Origin: Bacteroidetes oral taxon 274 str. F0058 | GTDB taxonomy: Bacteria > Bacteroidota > Bacteroidia > Bacteroidales > Paludibacteraceae | DNA: 64,000 nt | Direction: 5' to 3' | Assembly (NCBI GenBank): GCA_000163695.1 | Contig: GG774890.1 | Span: 192,347-256,346, forward strand | Shown here: in pieces, positions 1 to 8,268 of the stretch | Position numbering within the stretch: position 1 is the stretch's first letter | How the letters are laid out: each line of letters starts with the position of its first letter | Translations under genes and position numbers: made by a program | Notes under the pieces: generated by a model | What the model saw: the letters and a program-made list of their open reading frames with translations, nothing else | The model's database searches: none | Told to the model about the DNA's origin: nothing

Positions 1-1
1 T

Positions 2-448
2 TACAATACCGATGTATACGGATTTACAGAGGCGATAAAGCCTTTCGTCCGACAACATCACCGCAGGGCTTTGGTGTTGGGGGGCGGAGGAGCATCGAAG
101 GCGGTACGGGCGTCACTGCAAAGTTTTGGTATTGAGTCTATTGTGGCCTCACGGCAAACGACAGACAATACTATACCATACTCCGAAATAGACCGCAATA
201 TTATAGACGAATGTCGAATAATAGTAAATGCGACGCCGCTCGGTATGTTCCCCGACACGGATAGTTGTCCCGATATACCGTATCAATACATAGGTGGGCT
301 ACATTTGCTATTCGACCTCATATATAATCCTTCGGAAACTCTTTTTCTAAAAAAAGGCAGACAGCAAGGAGCAAAAACCGTAAACGGACTGGAGATGCTT
401 ATTTCACAAGCACTTAAGGCTATAGATATTTTCAATATAATACAATAA
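2..448 (+). CDS. aroE: Shikimate dehydrogenase AroE, C-terminal part (5' truncated by window edge)
   Basis: The reading frame is open from the first bases and ends with TAA at 446-448, so only about the last 148 residues are present. AroE reduces 3-dehydroshikimate to shikimate with NADPH in the cytoplasmic chorismate pathway. Visible are the NTDVYGF segment (family NTD-x-x-GF) near the left edge, then the glycine-rich nucleotide-binding turn VLGGGGASKAV, an NATPLGM motif typical of the family, and the C-terminal ...GLEMLISQ.. helix. The ATG at 71 lies inside the Rossmann motif and is not the start. A PolB-like exonuclease follows 16 nt downstream in the same direction, suggesting co-transcription. 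Confidence 0.93.
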   Translation, partial: YNTDVYGFTEAIKPFVRQHHRRALVLGGGGASKAVRASLQSFGIESIVASRQTTDNTIPYSEIDRNIIDECRIIVNATPLGMFPDTDSCPDIPYQYIGGLHLLFDLIYNPSETLFLKKGRQQGAKTVNGLEMLISQALKAIDIFNIIQ

Positions 449-464
449 ACCGAAATCGAAAAAA

Positions 465-1214
465 ATGGATACGACAGCAACAAGCAAAAGACTCGATAAT
501 ATAATGTTTATCGATATAGAAACGGTTCCCCTGACGGAGCATTTGACAGAACTGCCCGACACGATGCAATCGCTGTGGTTGTCGAAGGCATACAACATAA
601 AAAACTATCAGAAAAACGAGTCGGCAGACAGCCATTCCGACGAGTTTTACTTCAACAACGCAGGCATATACTCCGAATTTGCCAAAATAGTGTGTATATC
701 GATAGGTGTATTTGCTCGTGAAAACGACAAGGCAAGCCTACGAATAAAATCTCTGGCAGGCGACAACGAAATAGCCATATTACAGGATTTTGCCTATATC
801 CTGCAAAAATTCTCCGCCAATCGTAACTGTCAGATTTGCGGGCACAACATCAAGGAGTTCGATATACCGTTCGTTTGCCGTAGGATGTTGATAAACGGCA
901 TAGAGATACCCGAATGTATAAATGTTGCGGGCAAGAAACCCTGGGAGGTGCCCTTCGTGGACACTCTCGAACTCTGGCGTTTCGGTGACTACAAAAGCTA
1001 TACATCGCTCAAACTGCTTACTACGATACTCGGTATACCGACTCCCAAAGACGATATCGACGGCTCGCAGGTGGCTCGTGTATATTATATCGAAAAAGAC
1101 ATTGCACGCATTGCCCGATATTGCCAAAAAGATGTGTTGGCGACGGCTCGGTTGTATCAACGACTAAACAATATACCGACTGTCGAAGACGGTTGTGTGT
1201 TTTTTGTTGAGTAA
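465..1214 (+). CDS. Predicted 3'-5' exonuclease related to the PolB exonuclease domain
   Basis: A 249-residue stand-alone DEDD exonuclease resembling the DNA_pol_B_exo2 family (PF10108). Exo I is FIDIETVPL (D17, E19), exo II is the GHNIKEFDIPF segment in the middle, and exo III is in the C-terminal CQKDVLATARLY. No polymerase domain is present. It is presumably a cytoplasmic metal-dependent single-strand exonuclease; its biological role is not established from sequence. It starts 16 nt after aroE stops, so it probably shares that transcript. A new promoter for pckA overlaps its 3' end at 1203-1233. Confidence 0.85.
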   Translation: MDTTATSKRLDNIMFIDIETVPLTEHLTELPDTMQSLWLSKAYNIKNYQKNESADSHSDEFYFNNAGIYSEFAKIVCISIGVFARENDKASLRIKSLAGDNEIAILQDFAYILQKFSANRNCQICGHNIKEFDIPFVCRRMLINGIEIPECINVAGKKPWEVPFVDTLELWRFGDYKSYTSLKLLTTILGIPTPKDDIDGSQVARVYYIEKDIARIARYCQKDVLATARLYQRLNNIPTVEDGCVFFVE

Positions 1215-1233
1215 ATATTTTTATGTAATTTTG
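1203..1233 (+). promoter_or_regulatory. Bacteroidota-type promoter of pckA
   Basis: -33 element TTTG at 1203-1206 and -7 box TAATTTTG at 1226-1233, spaced 19 nt, matching the sigma-ABfr consensus TTTG-N19-21-TAnnTTTG. It overlaps the end of the exonuclease gene and lies about 70 nt before the pckA ATG. Confidence 0.8.
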
Positions 1234-1302
1234 TAGGCATTTTTTTGAAAAATAAAATCATTCCTCACTTTGAATTTTTCATTTAAAAAATATAAAAAAT
1301 AT

Positions 1303-2910
1303 ATGAAGCACTTAGATCTATCAAAGTACGGAATAACGGGGGTAACCGAAGTTATCTACAATCCGTCTTATGAAACTCTTTACAAAGAAGAAACAAATCC
1401 TAATCTGACAGGCTTCGATAGAGGTCAGCTTACCGAGCTCGGAGCCATCAACGTTATGACAGGCGTCTATACGGGACGCTCGCCGAAAGACAAATTTTTC
1501 GTAATGGACGACGTATCCAAAGATACCGTTTGGTGGACATCGCCCGAATATCCTAACGACAACAAACCGATTACAAAAGATGCTTGGCGAGAACTAAAAC
1601 GCATAGCCGTCGGCGAGCTGTCGGGTAAGAGACTCTACGTGGTGGATGCTTTTTGTGGCGCCAGCGTAAAAACGCGAATCAAAGTTCGTTTTATAATGGA
1701 GGTAGCCTGGCAGGCACATTTCGTAAGGAATATGTTTATACGTCCTACCGAAGAGGAGTTGGAGCATTTTGGCGAACCCGACTTCGTGATATTCACCGCA
1801 TCGAAGGCAAAGGTAGACAACTACAAAGAGTTGGGGCTGAACTCTGAGACTGCCGTTGCCTTCAACCTCGAAGAGAAAATACAGGTAATCATCAACACTT
1901 GGTACGGTGGTGAAATGAAAAAGGGTATGTTCTCGTATATGAACTATCTACTGCCGCTCAAAGGTATCGCCTCGATGCACTGTTCGGCAAATACAGACCT
2001 CGAAGGCAAACACACAGCCATATTCTTCGGTCTGTCGGGGACGGGTAAGACTACGCTCTCGACCGACCCCAAACGTCTGCTTATCGGCGACGACGAACAC
2101 GGCTGGGACGACGAGGGAGTATTCAACTTCGAGGGAGGATGTTATGCCAAGGTAATAAACCTTAGCAAAGAAGCCGAACCCGATATCTACAACGCCATAC
2201 GCCGCGACGCCCTTCTGGAAAACGTAACGGTCTCGGCTGACGGCAAAATAGACTTTAGCGACAAGAGCGTTACCGAAAATACTCGCGTAAGTTACCCCAT
2301 ATATCATATCAAAAATATCGTACGCCCAGTATCTAAGGCAGGAGCAGCCGAAAAAGTGATATTCCTCACTGCCGATGCTTTCGGAGTATTGCCGCCTGTA
2401 TCGATACTGACACCCGAACAGACACAGTACTACTTCCTCAGCGGTTTCACGGCAAAGCTCGCCGGCACCGAACGCGGAATAACCGAGCCGACACCCACAT
2501 TCTCGGCTTGCTTCGGAGCGGCTTTCTTGTCGCTGCACCCGACAAAGTACGGTGAAGAATTGGTGCGTAAGATGAAGAAATCGGGAGCCAAAGCTTACTT
2601 GGTAAACACCGGCTGGAACGGTACGGGCAAACGTATATCCATCAAAGATACGCGTCGTATAATAGATGCTATCATCGACGGCTCTATCGACAAGATGCCG
2701 ACCAAGACCATACCTTACTTCGACTTGGCAGTGCCTACCGAGCTACACGACGTAGACACAAACATACTCGACCCACGCAACACTTACGACGACAAGTCTG
2801 TGTGGGACACCAAGGCAAAAGACTTGGCGGGACGTTTCATCAAGAATTTCGACAAATTCACAGGTAATGCACTCGGGAAATCGCTTGTAGCGGCAGGTCC
2901 TAAGTTGTAA
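1303..2910 (+). CDS. pckA: Phosphoenolpyruvate carboxykinase (ATP)
   Basis: A 535-residue ATP-dependent PEPCK, interconverting oxaloacetate + ATP and PEP + CO2 + ADP in the cytoplasm (gluconeogenesis, or CO2 fixation in the succinate pathway of Bacteroidales). The phosphate-binding loop GLSGTGKTT is at residues 243-251. The N-terminal [10 protein letters not shown] and the C-terminal [10 protein letters not shown] segments are family signatures. The longer frame beginning with TTG at 1270 is rejected: the ATG at 1303 begins [13 protein letters not shown], as in other Bacteroidales PckA, and gives the usual family length. No Shine-Dalgarno is seen. It is monocistronic, with promoter 1203-1233 and terminator 2933-2972. 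Confidence 0.97.
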   Translation: MKHLDLSKYGITGVTEVIYNPSYETLYKEETNPNLTGFDRGQLTELGAINVMTGVYTGRSPKDKFFVMDDVSKDTVWWTSPEYPNDNKPITKDAWRELKRIAVGELSGKRLYVVDAFCGASVKTRIKVRFIMEVAWQAHFVRNMFIRPTEEELEHFGEPDFVIFTASKAKVDNYKELGLNSETAVAFNLEEKIQVIINTWYGGEMKKGMFSYMNYLLPLKGIASMHCSANTDLEGKHTAIFFGLSGTGKTTLSTDPKRLLIGDDEHGWDDEGVFNFEGGCYAKVINLSKEAEPDIYNAIRRDALLENVTVSADGKIDFSDKSVTENTRVSYPIYHIKNIVRPVSKAGAAEKVIFLTADAFGVLPPVSILTPEQTQYYFLSGFTAKLAGTERGITEPTPTFSACFGAAFLSLHPTKYGEELVRKMKKSGAKAYLVNTGWNGTGKRISIKDTRRIIDAIIDGSIDKMPTKTIPYFDLAVPTELHDVDTNILDPRNTYDDKSVWDTKAKDLAGRFIKNFDKFTGNALGKSLVAAGPKL

Positions 2911-2932
2911 TACCGCAACGAAATAAACGGAA

Positions 2933-2972
2933 AGAGGCTGCCCCGCTTTGTGCGACAGGTAGCCTCTTTTTT
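2933..2972 (+). terminator. Rho-independent terminator of pckA
   Basis: Stem 2933-2942 pairs with 2958-2967 (AGAGGCTGCC / GGTAGCCTCT, one G-U pair), followed by a T-run to 2972. It overlaps the last codon of the convergent ROK kinase gene. Confidence 0.85.
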
Positions 2973-3933
2973 ATCCTGTTATCAGGGTGCTTGCCCCCAA
3001 GATGGCAGCGTCGTACTCGGGCAGCGACGAGAGGAGTATCTTCTGCTTGTCTCTGTATATAGGTATCAGGTGTTCGTCGTAACTCTCTGTAATAGCAGGC
3101 ATCAATATGTCTTTTGCTTTGGTAAGTCCGCCGAAGAGTATTATTGCCTCAGGGGCGAAGAATCGCGTGAAGTCGGCGAAAGCCTTACCGAGCAGTTTGC
3201 CTGTCTCTTCGAGTATCTCGATAGAGACCCTGTCACCGCAAAGGGCTTGTTCGTGAATGATTTTTGCCGTTATATCTTCGGGATTGTACCTGCGTAGCGA
3301 TGTAGGTCGGTCGGGGTACAGGGCAAGAGTCTCTCTGCCACTGTCGGCTACGCCTGTTGCCGAGCAATATGCCTCCAGACATCCGATGCTACCGCAGGAA
3401 CATCTTCGTGGTGTACGGGAGGTTATTATTTTACAATGCCCGAATTCGCCTGCCATACCGTTACTTCCGTACATTATTTTGCCGTCGGTCATTATGCCTG
3501 TGCCTACGCCCGTGCCGAGGGTAACCTCTACGAAGTTTTTCATTCCTTTGGCAATGCCGAACTTAGCCTCGCCCATAGCCGCAGCGTTGGCGTCGTTGGT
3601 AATCAGGCAAGGGATATTCATTTTTTTGCCGAAGATATCGGTGAAAGGTACTATTTTGTCGTGCCCCCAACGTATGTTGTGAGCGTACTCTATGGTGCCT
3701 TCGAAAAAATTACTGTTGGGAGCTCCCACACCTATGCCCTCTATTTGTTTTCGGTTTATGTTGTTGTCGGCGAGCAGTCGGTCGGTGGCGGTTGCTGCGT
3801 TCTCGATAAAGACGAGGTAATCGTCTGTGTCGTTGCTTGCTATTATGCTTCGGGCAATTATTGTACCGTCTTTTCCTACGATGCCTATCTTTGCATAAGT
3901 AGCTCCTAAATCTATACCTATGATGTAGTTCAT
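2971..3933 (-). CDS. ROK family sugar kinase (glucokinase-like)
   Basis: A 320-residue ROK (repressor/ORF/kinase) protein without an N-terminal HTH, hence a kinase rather than a repressor. The N-terminal phosphate loop is IGIDLGATYAKIG. A catalytic-region TNDANAAAMGE, the GTGVGTG nucleotide loop and the ROK zinc motif CSCGSIGCLEAYC are visible. It probably phosphorylates glucose or another hexose with ATP in the cytoplasm; the exact sugar cannot be read from sequence. It is convergent with pckA and has a -7 box at 3969-3976 on its own strand. Confidence 0.88.
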   Translation of the reverse strand: MNYIIGIDLGATYAKIGIVGKDGTIIARSIIASNDTDDYLVFIENAATATDRLLADNNINRKQIEGIGVGAPNSNFFEGTIEYAHNIRWGHDKIVPFTDIFGKKMNIPCLITNDANAAAMGEAKFGIAKGMKNFVEVTLGTGVGTGIMTDGKIMYGSNGMAGEFGHCKIITSRTPRRCSCGSIGCLEAYCSATGVADSGRETLALYPDRPTSLRRYNPEDITAKIIHEQALCGDRVSIEILEETGKLLGKAFADFTRFFAPEAIILFGGLTKAKDILMPAITESYDEHLIPIYRDKQKILLSSLPEYDAAILGASTLITG

Positions 3934-3968
3934 ATCGTTGTTTGTAAATAATATAATATATGGATTGC

Positions 3969-3976
3969 CAAAGTTA
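3969..3976 (-). promoter_or_regulatory. -7 box for the ROK kinase
   Basis: The minus strand reads TAACTTTG, a perfect TAnnTTTG, 36 nt upstream of the start codon. No clear -33 element was found at 19-21 nt. Confidence 0.6.
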
Positions 3977-4079
3977 ATGAAAAAACAGACTGAAAGTATC
4001 GAATATCGTAATACATAGTGAGTAAAAAGCTAATAACAGTTAATTCGTTGTTAATTGTACGAAAATCGGAGTATGTAGT

Positions 4080-4111
4080 ATTGCAGGTCAGAAAATAATT
4101 ATTTAGCTTTG
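4080..4111 (+). promoter_or_regulatory. Promoter of the secreted thioredoxin gene
   Basis: -33 ATTG at 4080-4083 and -7 box TAGCTTTG at 4104-4111, spacing 20 nt; the ATG of the thioredoxin is 58 nt downstream. Confidence 0.7.
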
Positions 4112-4168
4112 CACTCTAAATTGCAATGAATAAATAAATTATTAATAACCATAAAAACATATAAATCG

Positions 4169-4642
4169 ATGAAAAAGACATTTCTTATCCTCTCCTCATT
4201 ATTGGTTGTAGTCTGCTGTTGGGGACAGACGAAAACAAGCAATAAACATAAGTCGGCGGCGAAAAACAATGCCGATGTTAGAACCATACCGCTGACCAAG
4301 AGCGAATTTTTGGTAAAAGTAGCTAATTTCGAGGCAAATCAGGACGAATGGAAGTATCTCGGCGACAAGCCTGCCATAATAGACTTCCATGCCTCGTGGT
4401 GCGGTCCGTGCAAAGTGATAGCTCCCATACTCGAAGAGCTTGCGGCAGAGTATGGCGACAGTATATACGTCTATAAGGTAGATATCGACAAAGAACAGGA
4501 GATAGCTACCGCTTTCAACATACGTGCCATACCTGTGTTGCTCTTTGTGCCGATGGAGGGTGCTCCGCAGATGGCACAAGGTGCTATGTCGAAAGACACT
4601 ATCAGGGAAGCTATCGAAAAGGTTTTGCTAAAAAAGAAATAA
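4169..4642 (+). CDS. Secreted/periplasmic thioredoxin-fold protein
   Basis: 157 residues. Residues 1-20 form a signal peptide (MKK, hydrophobic LILSSLLVVV, then CCWGQ, possibly a cleavage or lipobox-like site). A basic linker follows, then one thioredoxin domain. The redox motif is W77-C-G-P-C-K82, and the cis-proline loop IRAIPVLLF is present, so both catalytic cysteines are intact. The likely role is thiol-disulfide reduction or exchange outside the cytoplasmic membrane. It is a single gene with its own promoter (4080-4111) and hairpins just downstream. Cytoplasmic TrxA is less likely because of the leader. Confidence 0.88.
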   Translation: MKKTFLILSSLLVVVCCWGQTKTSNKHKSAAKNNADVRTIPLTKSEFLVKVANFEANQDEWKYLGDKPAIIDFHASWCGPCKVIAPILEELAAEYGDSIYVYKVDIDKEQEIATAFNIRAIPVLLFVPMEGAPQMAQGAMSKDTIREAIEKVLLKKK

Positions 4643-5066
4643 GTGTGTAGGGCTTGCAGACACACTTATCTGTAATCCGACTTATGATGACGTTTTTTTC
4701 TATAAGTGCGAGGAGGTATCTTCTCGCACTTTGGGTAAGTTATTTATTTAAAGAGATTTGAGTGATTAGGGGAAATGTGTGTTTCTGGGTAGAATATTTT
4801 ATGTTTTGGGTAAAATGAAAGATGTCTTATTGTGGAAAATTTTCTGTACTACAATAGATTTATGTAGTGTAGCCTGATACTTCTGATATGTTACAAACGT
4901 TTTGAGTATGGATTATATCGTGCAAAGCCATTCGAGCCAATCTGTCGAGCCTCGGTGCGAGGAGGATATTGTCCTCCCCGATAAAACGGAATCGATATCG
5001 AACCGAACAGCCCATAAGCCCGAGCGGCGATAGGAGGGTATGTATGGCAAGCAGATAGAGAGTCTG
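4643..5066. other. Long intergenic region with three hairpins
   Basis: About 500 nt lie between the thioredoxin and asparaginase genes with no convincing ORF. It contains inverted repeats 4641-4648/4660-4667 (AAGTGTGT/ACACACTT), 4704-4712/4723-4731 (AAGTGCGAG/CTCGCACTT) and 4961-4966/4972-4977 (GGAGGA/TCCTCC). The first two may end thioredoxin transcription, though neither has a T-run. The stretch 4920-5060 is locally GC-richer than its flanks. Confidence 0.5.
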
Positions 5067-5096
5067 TCTGCAATTCGACATTTTTTTGTAATTTTG
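5067..5096 (+). promoter_or_regulatory. Promoter of the asparaginase-aspartokinase cluster
   Basis: -7 box TAATTTTG at 5089-5096 is perfect; the -33 candidate TCTG at 5067-5070 is imperfect with an 18-nt spacer. Confidence 0.6.
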
Positions 5097-5143
5097 CCTC
5101 ACAAAAAATGTAATCTCGACATCACTCGGAGACAGTAATTTTT

Positions 5144-6175
5144 ATGAAAAAGGCATCTGTATTATTGATAATCACAGGCGGCACCATCTCTATGGGACGT
5201 AAAGCAAACAACTCACTTGCCCCTCTTAGTTGCAATCAGGTATTAGCCTCCATTCCCGAAATTCAGGATATGAACGTAAATATCTCGTCTGTGGCATTCT
5301 CGCCATTGATAGACTCGTCGGACATAAGTCTCGACAATTGGGTATCTATCTGTGAAATCATCGAACAGCACTACGACTCGTACGATGGTTTTGTGGTGTT
5401 GCACGGCACGGATACGATGTCGTTTTCGGCTTCGGTAGTGAGTTTTATGCTCGAGAACCTGGCGAAACCCGTTATCTTTACCGGTTCGCAACTCCCTGTG
5501 GGCGTTCACCGCTCCGACGCTAAAGAAAACCTCATAACATCGATAGAGATAGCCGCCTCCAAAAATGAAAAAGGCAGTTCTGTCGTGCAGGAGGTCTGCG
5601 TCTTTTTCGAAGACCAACTTATGCGAGGCAACCGTACGACGAAGCGTAATGCCGAGGAATTCGATGCCTTTGCTTCGTTCAATTATCACAATCTGGCAAA
5701 AAGCGGTGTACATATCAAATTTTATCCCGAATACTTTTGGGAAAACAGGTCGAAGAAAGCTCTCAAAGTGCACAAAACGCTCGACAACAACATTGCAATA
5801 CTACGTCTTTTCCCTGGCATCAACCAACATACGGTAGAGGCGGTCTTACGTACCGTCGGGCTGAAAGCCGTTATCCTTGAGACATACGGCACAGGCAATG
5901 CTCCGTCGTGCAAATGGCTATATCGATTGCTTGCCGAAGCCAACAAAGCGGGTATAGTGTTGCTCAATATAACCCAATGCCGTGCCGGAAGCGTCGAGAT
6001 GGGACGTTATGCCACGAGCCTGAACCTGAAAAAGGCAGGCGTCGTAAGCGGATACGATATGACTGTGGAGGCTGCCGTTGCCAAATTGATGTTTTTGCTC
6101 GGCAGATACAACGATAACGAGAAAATAAAAAAAGAACTGAATACATCGCTAAGAGGCGAAGTAACAATAATCTGA
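5144..6175 (+). CDS. ansA: Type I L-asparaginase
   Basis: A 343-residue asparaginase, hydrolysing L-asparagine to aspartate and ammonia. The two family signatures are present: TGGTIS at residues 11-16 (first catalytic threonine region) and HGTDTM at 87-92 (T89-D90). There is no signal peptide, so it is the cytoplasmic type I form. Aspartokinase begins 9 nt after its stop, so aspartate made here may feed the lysine/threonine/methionine pathway: a suggestive functional pairing, though inferred only from proximity. Confidence 0.92.
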   Translation: MKKASVLLIITGGTISMGRKANNSLAPLSCNQVLASIPEIQDMNVNISSVAFSPLIDSSDISLDNWVSICEIIEQHYDSYDGFVVLHGTDTMSFSASVVSFMLENLAKPVIFTGSQLPVGVHRSDAKENLITSIEIAASKNEKGSSVVQEVCVFFEDQLMRGNRTTKRNAEEFDAFASFNYHNLAKSGVHIKFYPEYFWENRSKKALKVHKTLDNNIAILRLFPGINQHTVEAVLRTVGLKAVILETYGTGNAPSCKWLYRLLAEANKAGIVLLNITQCRAGSVEMGRYATSLNLKKAGVVSGYDMTVEAAVAKLMFLLGRYNDNEKIKKELNTSLRGEVTII

Positions 6176-6184
6176 AAAAACACG

Positions 6185-7441
6185 ATGAAAATATATAAAT
6201 TTGGAGGAGCATCGGTCAATAGTGCTGAAGGAGTAAACCGCCTCGCCCGTATCGTGGGCAACAATACCGACAATCTCGTGGTGGTAATATCGGCAATGGG
6301 TAAAACTACCAATATGCTCGAAGCCGTCGTAGATAGTTATTTCAACCGAAAACCCGACTTGACGGACAATATACGCAAGGTAAAAGACTTCCACCTCGAC
6401 ATAGTGAAAAACCTCTACAAAGATACGGGTAATATATCGGGATTGCTGGACAATATCTTTGGACAGTTGGACAAAACGGTGTCGCAGAAACCATCGCTTA
6501 GTTACGACTTCGAGTACGACCGTATCGTGTGTTTCGGCGAAATCTTATCGACCTCTATCGTATCCGATTATTTGAATAGTAGCGGAATAAAGAATACATT
6601 CGTCGATATACGCAACTATATAAAGTCCGACGACAACTACCGCGAGGGCATCGTAGAATACGATTTGTCGAAAGAGCTTGTAAAATCGGCTATGACTTTC
6701 GCCGATACCAAGATGTATATTACACAGGGGTTCATCGCCGGTACCATCACCAACCAGACTACTACACTCGGACGCGAGGGTTCAGACTATTCGGCAGCAC
6801 TGCTCGCCTCGATGCTCAATGCCGAGAGCGTAACGATATGGAAAGACGTACCCGGCGTGATGAATGCCGACCCGAAGTTGTACGATGATGTTCAGATAAT
6901 CAGCCGCCTGTCGTACAAAGAGGCGATAGAACTTTCGTATTGCGGAGCAACGATAATACACCCCAAAACCATTAAGCCGTTAAAGATAAAGAAGATACCA
7001 TTGTACGTGAAATCGTTCATCAACCCCGACGAAGATGGTTCGGTCATCAACGATTATACCGAGCGTGTAAAGATGCCGCCTATATACATTCACAAGAAAA
7101 ATCAGGTACTGCTCACGCTCACTCCCCGCGATTTCTCGTTCGTCGCCGAGGAGCGTCTCAGCTCGATATTTCTTATCTTGGCAGCTTATAAGGTAAAAGC
7201 AAGCCTCATACAGACCTCGGCTATCAGTTTTTCGCTCTGTATCGATTACAATCAGGCTACGTTCAATGCTATGGTAAAAGAGTTGCAGTTCGGTTACGAA
7301 GTACTTTACAATACCGATGTGGAACTTATCACTATCCGCCACTACACGAAAGAGATTTTAGACCGTGTCTTTGCCGAAAAGATAGTATTCGTCGAACAAC
7401 GCAGCCGACTGACCGTAAGGTTTGTAGTGCCGACAAATTGA
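6185..7441 (+). CDS. lysC: Monofunctional aspartate kinase
   Basis: 418 residues. The kinase N-terminus is MKIYKFGGASV, and GREGSDYSAALLA in the middle is the aspartokinase signature. The region after about residue 300 looks like the ACT regulatory part, and no homoserine dehydrogenase domain follows, so this is monofunctional. It phosphorylates L-aspartate at the entry to lysine, threonine, methionine and diaminopimelate synthesis; feedback inhibition through the ACT region is expected for the family. It is 9 nt downstream of ansA and 27 nt upstream of the DUF2461 gene, probably one operon. Confidence 0.93.
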   Translation: MKIYKFGGASVNSAEGVNRLARIVGNNTDNLVVVISAMGKTTNMLEAVVDSYFNRKPDLTDNIRKVKDFHLDIVKNLYKDTGNISGLLDNIFGQLDKTVSQKPSLSYDFEYDRIVCFGEILSTSIVSDYLNSSGIKNTFVDIRNYIKSDDNYREGIVEYDLSKELVKSAMTFADTKMYITQGFIAGTITNQTTTLGREGSDYSAALLASMLNAESVTIWKDVPGVMNADPKLYDDVQIISRLSYKEAIELSYCGATIIHPKTIKPLKIKKIPLYVKSFINPDEDGSVINDYTERVKMPPIYIHKKNQVLLTLTPRDFSFVAEERLSSIFLILAAYKVKASLIQTSAISFSLCIDYNQATFNAMVKELQFGYEVLYNTDVELITIRHYTKEILDRVFAEKIVFVEQRSRLTVRFVVPTN

Positions 7442-7468
7442 TTTTCTGTTAATGTTGGGTGAAATACA

Positions 7469-8143
7469 ATGAATTACGCATATCTCATCGACTTCCTCGG
7501 CGACCTCAGCCGAAACAACAATAGAGAGTGGTTCGGAGCGAACAAGGAGCGATACAACCTTTCGCTCGAATTCTATAAACAAGAAGTAAAACGTCTGATA
7601 GACAAAATCGCCGAGTTCGATAGCGACATTGCTTATCTGAAACCCGAAAACTGTATCTTCCGTATCTATCGCGACATTCGCTTTTCGCCCAATAAAATAC
7701 CGTACAAGACACATTTTGGTGCTTATATCGCCCGCAACGGTGGACGTAAGAGTCCGTATGCGGGCTATTATCTGCATATCGATGCCGAACAATCGTTCTT
7801 GTCGGGCGGGGCTTATAATCCGTCGAAAGAGGTGCTTTCAGCCATACGACACGAAATCGACGTCAATTACGACGAACTCTCAGATATCGTCTCCAACAGC
7901 GACTTTCGTAAATATTTCGGTAAAATAGAGCCGTATATGCCGCCGCTCAAAAAATTCCCCGCAGGATTCTCGGCGACTTCGCCCGCAGGCGAATTGCTAA
8001 GGTACAAAGACTTTATCATCGAGCATCCGCTCGAGGCCAAGACTATCTGTGCAGCCGATTTTACGGATTATGCCGCCCGCGTATTCCACGCCATGAAACC
8101 TTGTAATGATTTCTTCAACAGCATAATAGCAGACTATTGCTGA
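7469..8143 (+). CDS. DUF2461 family protein
   Basis: 224 residues, full length for the DUF2461/TIGR02453 family. Recognised by the N-terminal FLGDLSRNNNREWFGANK segment, FRIYRDIRFSPNKIPYKTHFGA near residue 75, and the GGAYNPSKEVL stretch. No signal peptide or membrane helix is present. The biochemical function of the family is unknown. It is the last gene of the ansA-lysC cluster and is followed by a strong bidirectional terminator at 8208-8240. Confidence 0.88.
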   Translation: MNYAYLIDFLGDLSRNNNREWFGANKERYNLSLEFYKQEVKRLIDKIAEFDSDIAYLKPENCIFRIYRDIRFSPNKIPYKTHFGAYIARNGGRKSPYAGYYLHIDAEQSFLSGGAYNPSKEVLSAIRHEIDVNYDELSDIVSNSDFRKYFGKIEPYMPPLKKFPAGFSATSPAGELLRYKDFIIEHPLEAKTICAADFTDYAARVFHAMKPCNDFFNSIIADYC

Positions 8144-8207
8144 TATATTGTCGTCTGTCGTAGACGGGTGAACTATGTGTTTTGTAATATGACTTCTGAG
8201 AACGACA

Positions 8208-8240
8208 AAAAGCTACTTCCATTCGGAGGTAGCTTTTTTT
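8208..8240. terminator. Bidirectional rho-independent terminator between DUF2461 and pruA
   Basis: Arms 8208-8220 and 8225-8237 (13 bp with one mismatch/wobble, loop ATTC), T-run 8233-8240 on plus and an A-run at the left edge giving U's on minus. It serves both convergent units. Confidence 0.88.
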
Positions 8241-8268
8241 GAAAATAAATAATTAAATAAAAAGATAT

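Noticed and set aside
1270..1302. TTG extension of pckA
   Set aside because: The extra 11 residues are low-complexity Lys/Phe/Tyr, and the ATG at 1303 matches the known N-terminus and length.
4860..5102. 80-codon minus-strand frame in the thioredoxin-asparaginase gap
   Set aside because: It overlaps the ansA promoter, has no similarity I recognise, and its composition is not gene-like.
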